64,000 bases of DNA from Adenophora triphylla var. japonica (lineage: Eukaryota > Streptophyta > Magnoliopsida > Asterales > Campanulaceae): assembly GCA_022495995.1 (NCBI GenBank), contig JAFEMH010005386.1, forward strand, positions 1 through 64,000, read 5' to 3'. This document shows positions 12,701 through 24,206 of the stretch, piece after piece. Made by a program: the position numbers and the translations under genes. The notes beneath the pieces are model-generated. The model was not told the DNA's origin. It worked only from the letters and a program-made list of their open reading frames with translations, and made no database searches. Each line of letters opens with the position of its first letter. The first letter of the stretch is position 1.

Positions 12701-13984
12701 GAGAGGTGGGCCGGGCTTTTGCCGACTAAGCCTCTAAAGATGAGAGGTTGCCTGCAGGATGTGTTTAGGAAATCTACGGCGGTGAAGATTGATTGCCTCT
12801 AAGAATGAGAGGTCGATTTTGACTTTGGCCAAAGGCAAGTGGTAATGGGAATATCCTCTAAAAGCGAGAGGATTAGGATTGATTAAGGAAGTGGGAGTAT
12901 CCTCTAAAATCGAGAGGATGGCTTGGGATTGATTAAGGAAGTGGGAGTATCCTTCTAAAATTGAGAGGATGGCTTGGGATTGATTAAGGTAATGGTGAGA
13001 GGAAGTCCAAGCCGTCGAAAACTTTTGAAACTTGGCAGAATTCGGGCTCCTTTTTATCATTGGAGAGCTTCTTGAGTAGTCGGGGACTTTTGCTGAATTG
13101 TGAGGATCGACAATCCTTCTTTTAAAAAGCCTCCTGAGACGTTGAGGATTCTTGCTGAATTGTGAGGATTTAAAATCCTTCCCCCCCCCCCTTTTTTTGT
13201 TTTTTTGGTTTTTTTTTTTTGTTGCTTTTTTTTTTTGTTTTTTTTGTTTTTTTTTAATACTTGGAAGGCCTCCCGAGGAGTTGAGGATTATCTTTTTCCT
13301 TCCTTCATGGCTTGAGATATTTTTACATCGCCGACTCTCGAAGCTAACTTCTTCTGGGGCTTGCTTAGACTTCTCTTAACATACGGAGCAAAAAATGATG
13401 GCTAAACCGGTTTTCAAAACACGCCGATCTTGAAATGAAAGGGTATTGTTTGGTGAGGGTGAGGTAAAGGGTTTTCCCCCACAGTGAACGGCTTCAACCG
13501 CAATCCCTACCTGATGACCTAAACGAAATTGAGTCCCATTGCTTGCTTAAGCTTAATTGAGTAAGATTCATGCAAATTCTTGAGCAACGAAATGACGTGG
13601 ATGATGAAAGAGATGTGAGCATATGAGGTGCAAGATGGGGAGTTGGTAAGCCCCAATTTGAGAAGGATATCGATTGATTTTCTTACTCCAATTAATTTAA
13701 ATATTAATCATTTCAAAGAATTAGTGGTTGAAGCGGAAGACAAGTGATCATTTAGGATAAAACCATTTCAATTAAGTGTAACGTAGGTGTGCAAGTGATG
13801 TCTCGAGTCTAGCAAGAAAAGAAAAAAGACTTATATAAAAGTTTGACATTTAACTATTATGTCCAAAACGGACTAAACCGACAAATGTCCAGGAAGGACT
13901 TAGGTGAAGAGAAAAATACTAGAACCTACAAAGGTTGACTAAAAGGCTATTCATTGGTACTTGAATTTCGGGCCTCAAAAAGGA
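9766..13984 (-). other. Non-coding internal region of element A
   Basis: No gene is supported. The region matches 1,416-4,530 of element B in reverse complement but is longer because of an internal direct duplication (11,365-13,595). Open frames at 10,221-10,687 and 10,719-10,979 mirror those at 3,723-4,120 and 3,359-3,710 and have no recognisable domain. Confidence 0.55.
11365..13595. repeat. ~1.1-kb direct duplication inside element A
   Basis: The sequence starting near 11,365 (GAAATGAAATGTGCTCACAT) recurs near 12,455, and both copies run through the hairpin cluster, the T-rich tract and the stretch ending CAACGAAATG (about 12,445 and 13,592). Element B has one copy (about 1,800-2,960), so the duplication arose in A's lineage. 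Confidence 0.8.
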
Positions 13985-14830
13985 CTCGGCCATTTGCCGG
14001 TTTAGCTGCGGAGGAAGGGACCTTAGGCCCATTAGAGTAAATGACATAAAAGTAGTCAAATCCTCGAAGCGTTCCCCGAAAGTGTCCCCACACCGGTATC
14101 ACCAGCCTTCGAATTTTCTTCCAACTTTGCTTCGGGAAGAGGCTTTCTTCTTTTTGGGAGGACGATCTTCATTTATCCAATCTTGATAGTCCCTCTCGAG
14201 GCATTCAGGGCAACACGCATATCCCACCAAATGTGCTCAACAACCGCGGTGAATTTGGGGCCCCCCGGTCGAGTTGTGCTAGAATGGTTCGAGTTGAGCT
14301 AGATCGAGGAGATTTGGCCGCCGGGCTCGCCTGGAAGCAAATGGTTGGATTTCGAGGTGTAACGAGAGGCATTAGAGGTCGAGGTGCCAGGCACGTATTT
14401 GTCCTTCAGGGAGCCCCAGCTAGTCGTGGGGATTGCAATGTTCCGAAATGACGCGTGGCCTCTTCGATCCAGCTCGCTGTTCATTTGGCGTTCCTCGAGA
14501 GCCCCGATGGCCTCGTAAGTCGACGGGCAGGAGTTCCCGACGGTGGTGACATAGGAAGCCGGTGGTGGCGTCCCACATATCCGGACGACGAGAGCGGGAG
14601 GAGGATTTTCTTCCTTCTTCACGGTAAAGTGCCATCGAGATTGGGCGCCAAACCATGGCTCCCCGAAGACCTCCTAAGGTTGTCAATTTGAGCTTCATGT
14701 CGCAGCCTCATCTCGCTTCTACCAAGCCGGATCCACGTCGGTCTCAGGCCCGAGGGATCTCTGGAGGATAGGTCCGCTTCCATCATTCTCAAATCCCACT
14801 CGAGATTAATCATCTGGGATCTTCACCAGC
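13985..14830 (-). pseudogene. Second, partial gag N-terminal block of element A
   Basis: On the minus strand from about 14,813 a block encodes SEMRLRHEAQIDNL followed by a GLAPNLDGT-like stretch and then PPP-rich pieces. It resembles the gag N-terminus at 16,793 but lies after the zinc-knuckle region. The same order occurs in element B (420-800), so this duplicated arrangement is ancestral to the family. Frameshifts and stops break it. Confidence 0.45.
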
Positions 14831-14899
14831 TCTACATTTTCGCTGCATGCGAAGGCTCTCCGAATTCAATCATGTTCACTTGGTTATGGTTTCCTGAAA

Positions 14900-16805
14900 A
14901 GGATTTTTGATCGTATAAGGCCCCTCGTGACTTCTAACTTTCTGCTTCTATCAAACCTTGGATTGCTCCTTTTCAGGAGGGACGCAATCATCCGTCAGTG
15001 CCCATGGTACCGATGAAAGGCACAATGCTTGGAGGTATCCAAAGGAGAATTGGGGTCTCTAGGGTGATAATTATCTAAAGGGCATGAGCAAACCTTCTTT
15101 ACCAAACTCAAGATATCACTCAAAGGCATCCCAAAGTTTCTCAAGCCTCGAGCCTGGATCCGGTTGCATCAGGTTTCTTGGGAATAAAGGAAGTGGCATC
15201 AAGCATTCTTTCCCGCATTCTGAGGGCGAGATTCGTGTTGGAGGTGGAAGAAGCCCGTATCCTGTAGGCAGGTGCAACAACCTCGTTGTTGATTATAGTC
15301 TTTTCAAATTTGGCCCCGAGTTAACCATCGCACGAAGTCTCGAGTAGGGGAAGGCCGAGGAGGTTCTCAAATGCGGTTTTAGCGCATGACTCGGGAAGAT
15401 ATCCAACTGCTTCTTCCTCGAAGGAGGAATGGCCATCTCACTAAGTTTTAAATTCCACCGCTTGTAAAATTCCCGATGTTCTCGTTGGGGCGCCGCACCG
15501 TTGTCTCGTAGGGTCAACTCTGTTTGTCTCCCATTCTAGATTAGCTTTGTATTTCTCAATTGAAAGCACTAGTAACTGCTCCCCAATTAGCCCTAGCTTC
15601 AGGCTTCAATCGAAAGAACCATTTCAAAGCTCCCGACTTCAAAGAGAGACTCAAGTAGTCATTCACCCGAGATTTGTGCAACCTTTAGCTTTCATTGCCA
15701 AGCGTATGTATCCAGTGAGTTTTCGTGCATTAGCCCCATCAAACAGTCTAGATTAGGCATCACAAACTTGTGTGGGTAGGGGGACAATAGAGTTCGGGTC
15801 CGTAGGCCGGAAGGCAAATTCTTTCTTAGAAGTCAATTCGCATGTCGCTTTCATTTCCTTGTGTTGCTCCATAAAACCAGGCCAAATGGGGATCCAAAGG
15901 TGCGGGAATGCCTGAGCCGACATTTGAGCAAGGAAGAGGACTACCCTTTGGTGGTGCACTGGTGGAAGGAATGGCCGGTTCGGGAGCATAGGTGAAACCC
16001 CCGTCCTAGCCCAAATTAGCCCCTCGGGGAGCGTAGGTAGGAGCCCCGGGCAAAGGATAGAACCCAGGCTTGCCTGTGGGTTTCCAAGGGGCAGAGAAGG
16101 TGGAGGTGAATCTCGAGGTAGCCCTGATAGTTCGGGTTTCCAGAGTGAGACTCATAAGTAGGCTTAAATGCGGGTTGCTGCCCCTGGTTGTTGAACTGCA
16201 TGCCTGGTGATTCTGATGAAACTGGGATAGGGGCTTGCTTGCCCGTTTGACCCTTAGTGAGAAATGGGTTTGTGGAAGCCAGAGAGGTGTTAGTGGTAGC
16301 TGGACCAACATTACTTAGAAGAGGGGCTCCTGACTGTTTCCCTAGACCAAACTGTGGTGGCAGCATTCCAAACTGTAGCTGTGGTACCCTGAACTGTTGC
16401 TGTGAAGGTTCGGACTGATCGGTTCCAAACTGAGGCGGGATCCCAACTTGCTGCGGCATTCCGAGGTACCCCCAACCATGGGAAGACATCCCATGCTGAT
16501 TTTGTCCCCACTGAGGAAACCGCTAACCGGTTTATCCCGTGGCCGCACGGGTCCGCAAGATGAGGTGGTCTTGAGCCGGGCTGACCCAAAGATCGAGAAG
16601 CATGGGCTCTGGTAGTAGTACCATAGGAGGTTGGTGGTGGCATCCTGGAGTATTCAGGGCAACCAAGAGTGGGATTGGGGTCCTCATCTTCTTCCACGGT
16701 GAAAGTGCCATCGGGATTGAGACTGGCGGCCAAACCATAGCTCCTAATAGCCTCCAGAAGGCTATTCATCTGTGCTTCCTGTCGCAATCTCATCTGTTCG
16801 GCTAA
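14900..16805 (-). pseudogene. Degenerate gag gene of element A
   Basis: Gag packages element RNA into particles. The minus strand starts with MRLRQEAQMNSLLEAIRSYG (about 16,793) and continues into a Pro/Gln-rich stretch (16,489-16,016). At 15,293-15,517 there is a recognisable retrotransposon gag core (ELTLRD, REFYKRWNLKLSEMAIPPS). Near 14,960-15,030 come remnants of the CAFH...GH Cys/His knuckle. Several stops and frame changes separate these pieces, so no full-length protein can be made. Its place beside the primer-binding site confirms the minus orientation of A. Confidence 0.65.
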
Positions 16806-18324
16806 CTGATTCCACTCGCCGTTACGTTTGGGAGTCCCGGGAGGCGGAGTGGTGTTGTCCCCATCGTTACCACTGATGCGCAGACATTACGAAACTCCTG
16901 AGTCGGAACAAATGGTGAAGCTGACGATGCGCTTGATTCTTCCCAACTAATCAGACGGTGACCCGGTGCCCAAAACCAAGCTTTGTGAGGAGCTGCAGGG
17001 GAAAGGCACGAGGGTTCAGATATTTAGGAATGAAGGAGGGTAGGTGTTTGGGCTCAGGGCTCATGCAACATGCAGTTATTTGTTCTCGTTTACTTAAAAC
17101 GTGTTTTATTAAAACTTAAGCGGTTGAAAAAGATTGCTCTTCTTTTTCGCAAACTACTCTAAGTCCTGGATCAGTGGGTCTCATCACTACGCTACAAACC
17201 CTCAACCTGTAACCTTGAACAAGGGTTCTGTAGGGCAAGCAGGTCCCACCGACCGAAAAGAAAAATGATCCTAAAGTCTGGCGGGTAATCGAGTCTTAAC
17301 GCGTATTCAATGCAAATTACGGGCAAAGTTGACGTCAAAGGTCAAGATCATGTCGGGGGCTCGACGAAAAGTCGGCATGGCTCGGACTGATAAATGTTCA
17401 TAATTGATTTTGACTCGTCGTCGCTAGGGCCGTAATTAGACATGGTATAATCGTCAATCCTTGATGACTCAGTCATGCCTGGGAGTCGGTGCATAAGTTG
17501 TGCAAGTCACAGTCAAAGTCAAGGCGCCAGTCAAGATCTGGTCAAAGTTCATGACGGAAAACCGGCATGACCTCGACTGTTTAGGGTCATGCCGACTAAG
17601 GTCTGACTGACACGGTGTATACACGGACAGGGCGTGACACGGACCAAACTAAAAACCAACCGAGTCTTGGACAAAGTGTGTCGCGGACGAGTGCATGGTC
17701 GACACGAGGCTCCAAGGGATGTTTGGGTAGTCCCGTGCTCGCACCGAGAGGCGTAGTAAGGCCAAACGGGCCGCTACCTGATTTTCCCCGGGTTAAGGAC
17801 GTAGTGTGCGGTGTAAGGCCAAGTGCGCATAGTGTGCGCGGTCTATCTTCTTTTTTCTCGAGTAAAATAGAAATTTTCACGTGTTTTAAGAGCATGATGC
17901 ATGCAAAAATTTTTGAAAATGATTTTTTTTTGATTTTTTTTTGAAAATATTTTCGAAAAAGTTTCTTTGAAAGCAAATAAACACATAAGCACATAAGCAC
18001 AAAATTCAAACAGTTAAGGAAACGAATCCAACAGTCAAAATTTTTATTTTTTCGGGACGGTCAAATCAACGCAAAAATGGGGAAAACACACACACACACA
18101 CACACACATACAAATGGTTTCCAAGTGTCGGGACGAAAGTTTGACCCACAAAAGCTTTTTTTTTTGTAAAATGATACCGGTACGTGGCTTTGTTAGACCA
18201 TAATTTATCCCAAGCCTCGGGTTAGGAAGCGATACAGGAAGCTTAATGGTTTCTACCTATATACCAAATATCATTTTTTTATTATATTTTTTTTTTAAAA
18301 AAAAAGATAAAGCTTATTTTTAAG
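16806..18324 (-). other. 5' leader of element A
   Basis: About 1.5 kb between the primer-binding site and the first gag codons. No gene is supported. It includes GGTCAAG/AGTCAA-rich sequence at 17,320-17,600, a CA microsatellite near 18,088-18,108 and T/A-rich tracts at 17,920-17,960 and 18,280-18,305. Confidence 0.55.
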
Positions 18325-18342
18325 TCCCCAGCGGAGTCGCCA
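18325..18342 (-). promoter_or_regulatory. Primer-binding site of element A (Ogre type)
   Basis: The minus strand reads TGGCGACTCCGCTGGGGA one base after the 5' LTR end (...CATCACA). This 18-base motif is known from Ogre elements, where it pairs with the 3' end of tRNA-Arg. It fixes the orientation and family of both A and B. Confidence 0.85.
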
Positions 18343-18343
18343 C

Positions 18344-20061
18344 TGTGATGATGTACGTCCGATTTTTAATTTTGAAAAATCAAACGGAGTCGCCACGCCG
18401 TTTTTAGTTTAAGGGCCAAAACTTTGAAAAATGCCCAAAAATGAGAGAAGTGAGTTCGGAGGTCACGTTACACTCCGGGAAGAACGATTAGCACGTTCAC
18501 CCGGAATGCCTCGTAAAACAAGTCTTTCAAACTTGAAACCATTTATGTGTGTGTGTGTGTATGTGTTTTGAAAAAGGGATTTTCTGGAAATAAAAGTTTT
18601 GACTGGACTGAACTGAAATTAATCAAAACAGTGTGCTTCTGTGAGTGAAAAAGGACTGAAAACAAAAACATCTGCCATGGAACATTCATGTCCGCGCGGA
18701 TCAGGGCGAGCCTCAATCCTGTCCGCGCGGATAAGGCAGTAGGTTTCATTTTTGGCAGCTTTCCAATCTGATTCTATAATTTCCAGAATGTCTACTGGAG
18801 TTACAGAATCAGAACTGGAGTTTGCAACAGAAAATGTTAAGTAAAAACATTTTTGGATTTTGCATCCATGCTTGTCCCCATTTTCCTTAGGCTTTGATTA
18901 GTGATCACTAAACATGATTAGTGGTGATCTACTATATCAAGCCATCATTAGGGTACATTAAGACTTAGAAGCACTTCATTTGCTTGGGAAGGGGAGATTT
19001 AACATAAAATAAATTTGATAAAACAAGAAGTAGGTCAAGATGTATCAACTTTTAGAGAAAGATCTTCTAAGGTGGTCATTAAGATGACCATCCTTGAGAT
19101 CTATACTCAAGTGTATCTCACACATCTTGTGTGACCTAATTTGTGAGTCTTAAGGATGTTCATCCATGGAAATGGTTCCAAGGTGAACATCTTAGACTAG
19201 GGAAAAATATTTACAAGGAAGTAAACAATTTAGACCATTTAAGATGGTCATCCATGGAGATTTTACTCCAAGGTGAACATTCTTAGGTCAAGTAAAGCAA
19301 ATTTATGTAAAAACAAGGGATATTAGGGAGTAACATAAGAAAAGATGTAGACCTACATGGAAGATCATCCATGGAGATGAACTCCATGGAGATCTTCCTA
19401 GATCCAAGGACTAGAGGGAGGGGGATCAACAATAAATAAATAGATAGTGAAGATTTAACAAGTAGATAAACAAGATCTAAAGAAATATAGCAAGATAACA
19501 AAATTTAAGGAAGATGATGCTTGAACAAAGATAAGTTTAGTGAAAAGAAGGAGGGTTTTACCAATGGTGACACCCTATCTTCCTTGGTTTGGAGTTTGAC
19601 TTGAGGAGTATCAAGATTTAGTGTTTGGATTTGTGTTTAGGGCTTGTGTTTGGATGAGTGTTTGAAGGCTGTTTTTTGGAGATATTTCGGAAGAGTAACA
19701 GTGTGTAAGTTGTTCATTCCTTAAACTGAGAGAGAAGAGTTGAATTTATAAGCTGGATTAGGTTTGTATAGTGTCCGAGCGGATGAGACTGAGTCTCATT
19801 CTTATCCGCGCGGATTGGGATGTAGGCGTGCCTGATTCTGCAGAAAAGCAGTTTTGGCTGTTTGCAATTAATTAAAAGTTGGTCAATTTCTTAGAAATCA
19901 CTCTTTCCAGCGAGATCCAACCCATTTTATTGTTCCTTTAAGGTCCTCCCATGTTTAAATTGCCTTAGGAAGTGACCAAAATGCCCTGAAATGTTTATTT
20001 GACGTGGAAAACGTTAAATTGGGCTGAAGGAACATTGGCGGTTCAGATTGGGACACTTACA
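18344..20061 (-). repeat. 5' LTR of element A
   Basis: A 1,718-bp LTR nearly identical to 5,803-7,516. The minus strand has a TATAAAT box at 19,744-19,750, so transcription should run leftwards into the interior. Near its inner end it contains a second sequence resembling the primer-binding site (TGGCGACTCCGTTTGA). Confidence 0.93.
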
Positions 20062-20066
20062 GGCAC
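20062..20066. repeat. Target-site duplication of element A, right copy (GGCAC)
   Basis: Perfect match to 5,798-5,802. Directly after it the 30-bp repeat array of element B resumes. Confidence 0.9.
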
Positions 20067-20495
20067 CTAAACGCCATCATCAAGGTTCGAGGCACCTAAA
20101 CGCCATTATTAAGGTTCAAGGCACCTAAACGCCATCATTAAGGCTTGAGGCACCTAAACGCTATCACTTCGGTTTCAACATAAAATACGAGGAAAGTGGT
20201 AAACCGCAATCATCCTCTGATTCGACAAACCGAAATCATTACCAGGTTGACACCCTAAAATAGTCACTCTAGGCTCGACGTCTGAAGATAATCAAAAGAC
20301 CCGAACTACGACCGGCTTGATTCCTCTTAAGGATACGTAGGAAGCCTTCCAATAGGTTCAGCCATCAGATCAAAACGGTCATTCCATTCCCCAGAGGTTC
20401 GACCAAAATGGTCACCCTCTTTTCCCAAACAGATTGGGACCTCACTTTTATCGACGACCCCACTTCCTCCGAAAGTGCCGTCGCCGAGGAGCTAC
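20062..20495 (+). mobile_element. Element B, right segment (end of tandem repeats, 3' non-coding, polypurine tract)
   Basis: Four final units of the 30-bp repeat (to about 20,160) are followed by ~330 bp that match 7,517-7,840 of A in reverse complement. It ends in CCGAGGAGCTAC directly before the LTR. Confidence 0.85.
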
Positions 20496-22314
20496 TGTAA
20501 GTGTCCCAATCTGAACCACCAATGGTCCTTCAGCCCAATTTAACGTTTTCCACGTCAAATAAACATTTAAGGGAATTTTAGTCACTTCCTAAGGCAATTT
20601 AAACAAGGAAGGACCTTAAAGGAACAACAAAATGGGTTGGATCTCGCTAGAAAGAGTGATTTCCAAGAAATTGACCAACTTTTAATTAATTGCAAACAGC
20701 CAAAAGCGCCGCAAAATCAGGCACGCCTACATTCCAATCCACGCGGACAAGAATGAGACTCAGTCTCATCCGCGCGGACATCTTTGAAACCTTATCCAGC
20801 TTATAAATTCAACCCTTCTCTCTCAGTTTAAGGAATCAACAACTTACACATTGTTACTCTTCCGAAATATCTCCAGAAAATAGCCTTCAAACACTCATCC
20901 AAACACAAGCCCTAAACACAAATCCAAACACTAAATCTTGATACTCCTCAAGTCAAACTTTAATCCAAGAAGATAGGGTGTCACCATTGGTAAAACCTTC
21001 CTTCTTTTCACTAAATTTATCTTTGTTCAAGCATCATCTTCCTTAAATTTTGTTATCTTGCTATATTTCTTTAGATCTTGTTTATCTACTTGTTAAATCT
21101 TCACTATCTATTTATTTATTGTTGATCCCCCTCCCTCTAGTCCTTGGATCTAGGAAGATCTCCATGGAGTTCATCTCCATGGATGATCTTCCATGAAGGT
21201 CTACATCTTTTCTTATGTTACTCCCTAATGTCCCTTGTTTTTACATAAATTTGCTTTACTTGACCTAAGAGTGTTCACCTTGGAGTAAAATCTCCATGGA
21301 TGATCACACTAAATGGTCCACATCTTTATTTTCATCTCCTTTTATGTTATTAATTCTTATTTGCCTACTTGACCTAAAATGTTGTCATCTTGGAACCAAT
21401 TTCCATGGATGACCATTTCAAATGGTCTAAATTGTTTACTTCCTTGTAAATATTTTTCCTTATGTCTAAGATGTTCACCTTGGAATCATTTCCATGGATG
21501 AACATCCTTAAGACTCACAAATTAGGTCACACAAGATGTATGAGATACACTTGAGTATAGATCTCAAGGATGGTCATCTTAATGACCACCTTAGAAGATC
21601 TTCCTCTAAAAGTTGATACATCTTGACCTATTTCTTGTTTTATCAAATTTACTTTCATATTAAACCCCCCATCCCAAGCAAATGAAATGCTTTTAAGTCC
21701 TAATGTACCCTAATGATGGCTTGATATAGTAGATCACCACTAATCATGTTTAGTGATCACTAATCAAAGCCTAAGGAAAGTGGGGACAAGCATGGATGCA
21801 AAATTCAAAAATTTCTTTTTATTAGGCATTTTCTGTTGCAACTACCAGTCCTGATTCTGTAAATCCAGTTGACTTTCTAGAAATTACAGAATCAGACTGG
21901 AAAGCTGCCAAAATGAAACCTACTGCCTTATCCGCACGGACAGGATTGAGGCTCGTCCTGATCCGCGCGGACATGAATGTTCCATGGCAGATATTCTTGA
22001 TTCCAGCCTTTTTCACTCACAGAAGCACATTGTTTTGATTAATCTCAGTCTTGTCCAGTCAACCTATTTATTTCCAAAAAATCCCTTTTGCAAAACACAC
22101 ACACACATATACAAATGGTTTCAAGTTAGGAAGACTCGTTTACGAGGCATTCCGGGTGAACGTGCTAATCGTTCTTCCCGGAGTGTAACGTGACCTCCAA
22201 TCCCTTTCTCTCATTTTCGGGCATTTTTTCAAAGTTTTGGCCCTTAAACTAAAAACGGCGTGGCGACTCCGTTTGATTTTTTCAAAAAAAAAAAAGAAAA
22301 TCGGGTACATCACA
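20496..22314 (+). repeat. 3' LTR of element B
   Basis: A 1,819-bp LTR with TGTAAGTGTCCC at the left end and CATCACA at the right. It is about 100 bp longer than the LTRs of A because of an extra block of CCATGGATGA-containing sequence around 21,300-21,420. Beyond it lies copia-element sequence starting CCCTG; the matching left flank of B is outside the window, so its target duplication cannot be checked. Confidence 0.92.
20748..20808 (+). promoter_or_regulatory. LTR core promoter of element B: GC palindromes and TATA box
   Basis: TATAAAT lies at 20,802-20,808. Upstream are two GC-rich palindromes, TCCACGCGGA (20,748-20,757) and TCCGCGCGGA (20,769-20,778), with a near-palindromic ATGAGACTCAGTCTCAT between them. 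The arrangement also occurs in both LTRs of A, which suggests a protein-binding site. Confidence 0.6.
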
Positions 22315-22618
22315 CCCTGTTTTGGACTTTCTAGTCAAAACCAAAGTTTTATGATTATCACATTCGTGATCAAAATATACAGCAGCAAATACTCCCCCTG
22401 AAATGGATGTGTGTGCAGATGTGTTTACACATCCACACATAAAAACTGCATACACCAGATTAGAGCAAAAGCAGCAGTCCATCAATTAAAAGCAAACCAT
22501 TCAACTCCCTGTTTTAAGTTATTACAGACCATTATTTTTAAAACTAAAGCAGAAATAGAAATTGTTTTAAGAACCACCATAGATTAAAACAAAAAATAAG
22601 CTTTAAGTCTTCTCTCCC
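22315..22618 (-). other. 3' non-coding sequence of the SIRE-type element
   Basis: No gene. It contains one copy of a GGATGTG...CAGATGTG...CACATCC motif (22,405-22,440) that recurs through this element. Confidence 0.5.
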
Positions 22619-24174
22619 TTAATTCAAAGTTCCCACTGTCTCCAAGATGAAGTGTCGGCGGACGGGGACAAAGATCGGCACTACCATTTCCTTCTCCCCC
22701 TTTTGAGCAGAAAGAGTTGCATGCCACCTTAGAATTCTGTCCTTGAGAGCTTTGAGGTTGTTGGCATGAGCTTTGGAGGCTAGCATTTGATCATTCAGTG
22801 CAGTGGTGAGGGCTTTACTTGAGCGCAATCTCGGCTTCCGGATCTTTTATTTGAGCATCAAATGGTGACACAGTTGTGGGGCTGGATGTGCCCAAACCTG
22901 GCATAGCTATTTCAGGAACAACTCCTAATAGGAGATCAACAAATCTTTGCTTGTCATCAAATAGGGTCTTGGATTCCTTGAACAATTCAAACTTATCAAT
23001 TCTAACCTCACCCTTTTCAGGATTTACTCCTTGAGCAACTAAGATTTGAGAGATGAGGGAAGGATAAGGCAAAGACCATTTCTTGGAAGGGGACTCTCCA
23101 TATCCACAAATTTTCCTAAAGATAAATTCTCCAAAATTAATGTACCATTTAGCACCCAGCCAATAAAGCAAGTCAGCTTGAACCCTAGTAACTGAGGTTT
23201 TATTATTTGAAGGGCACAGGTTGGCAGTAAGGATGGTATGGAAAAAACAGTAAAGGGAAGAGAGAGAGCCACTACCCAAATCCTTTGGCTTAATGGGCCA
23301 AGAAGTTACTTTTCCATGGGTGATGGTAGAAACTAGGTCTTCCTCAGACACATCACAGACCTGATCTAAAGTATTCTCTAACCTAAGAAGATCATTTATC
23401 ACAGAGGGAGAAAAGGGGATAAATTTGCCTCTTACATAAATTGAGCAAAATAAAGAGGAAGAGGGTCTGTCTAACCCTTTGGTCAAATTAGCATAGAACT
23501 CATAAACCATCTTGGGATAGAAGGGAAGAGGGTGATCCACAGTTAAAAATAATCCTCTCTCTTCAAAAAACTTGTCCATACCCAACTTAGAGAAAGTATC
23601 TCTATCCCTTTTCATTTCAACAATAAAGGCCTTGTTCACAATCTGGCCAAACCTATCTGAGGCATCCTTAGATAAAAAACTTAGAAGAAATGGGTTTAAA
23701 AGCAAGAGATATGGAGAGGGTTTTAGAGTTACCCTTTTCAGCTTTCTTCCTTGTGGATGTGCGTTTGGATGTGTGCACATCTGCAGGCACATCCTTGACA
23801 GGTGAGGGCACCTTCTCAGTTTCAGCTTCTGGTTCATCATCAGAGGGGGCATCAATGGATTGATCCTCCTTTTCTTGTTCTAGCTCATCACGTCCCAGCT
23901 TGAAGTTTTCATCAGAGGCAGTATCATCACTCTCATAGCTTCCTTCAGAGTCATCAGTTTCTTCAACAATTGGCTCAAGATTAGTAGCAGCCATTTTCTT
24001 CTTTCCCTTCAACTCCATGAGGATATTGGCGAGGGGTTCCTCATCACTATCAGCAGTAGGCTCAGCAACAGTAGGGGCAGCCTCAGGAGCAACAGCAGGA
24101 GTAGGGATATCAACAGAAGGAGGAACATTGGATGGAGGAGTGGGTTGATTTCTGGTTCTGATTAGGGGTTGTTC

Positions 24175-24206
<32 letters not shown>

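Larger units (their letters stand above)
5803..20061 (-). mobile_element. Ogre-like non-autonomous LTR retrotransposon A (complete, 14.3 kb)
   Basis: A complete element on the minus strand. It has a 3' LTR at 5,803-7,516, a 5' LTR at 18,344-20,061, a primer-binding site beside the 5' LTR and perfect 5-bp flanking repeats. The primer-binding site reads TGGCGACTCCGCTGGGGA on the minus strand, the type described for Ogre elements and assigned there to tRNA-Arg. The ~10.8-kb interior holds a broken gag next to the 5' end, several kilobases without coding signal, and two tandem-repeat arrays before the 3' LTR. No protease, reverse transcriptase, RNase H or integrase motif was seen, so it must have moved using enzymes from an autonomous relative. 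It lies inside element B, a copy of the same family, in the opposite orientation. Confidence 0.88.

Noticed and set aside
13152..13379. Phe-rich ORF
   Set aside because: Translation of a poly(T) tract in non-coding retroelement sequence.
1..15100. Genomic inversion explaining the long inverted repeat
   Set aside because: A 5-bp target duplication and LTR ends at 5,803 and 20,061 show a nested insertion of a sister element instead.
5803..20061. Plus-strand orientation for element A (TGTGATG read as the LTR start)
   Set aside because: The Ogre-type primer-binding site lies left of the right LTR on the minus strand and the gag core reads on the minus strand, so A is minus-oriented.
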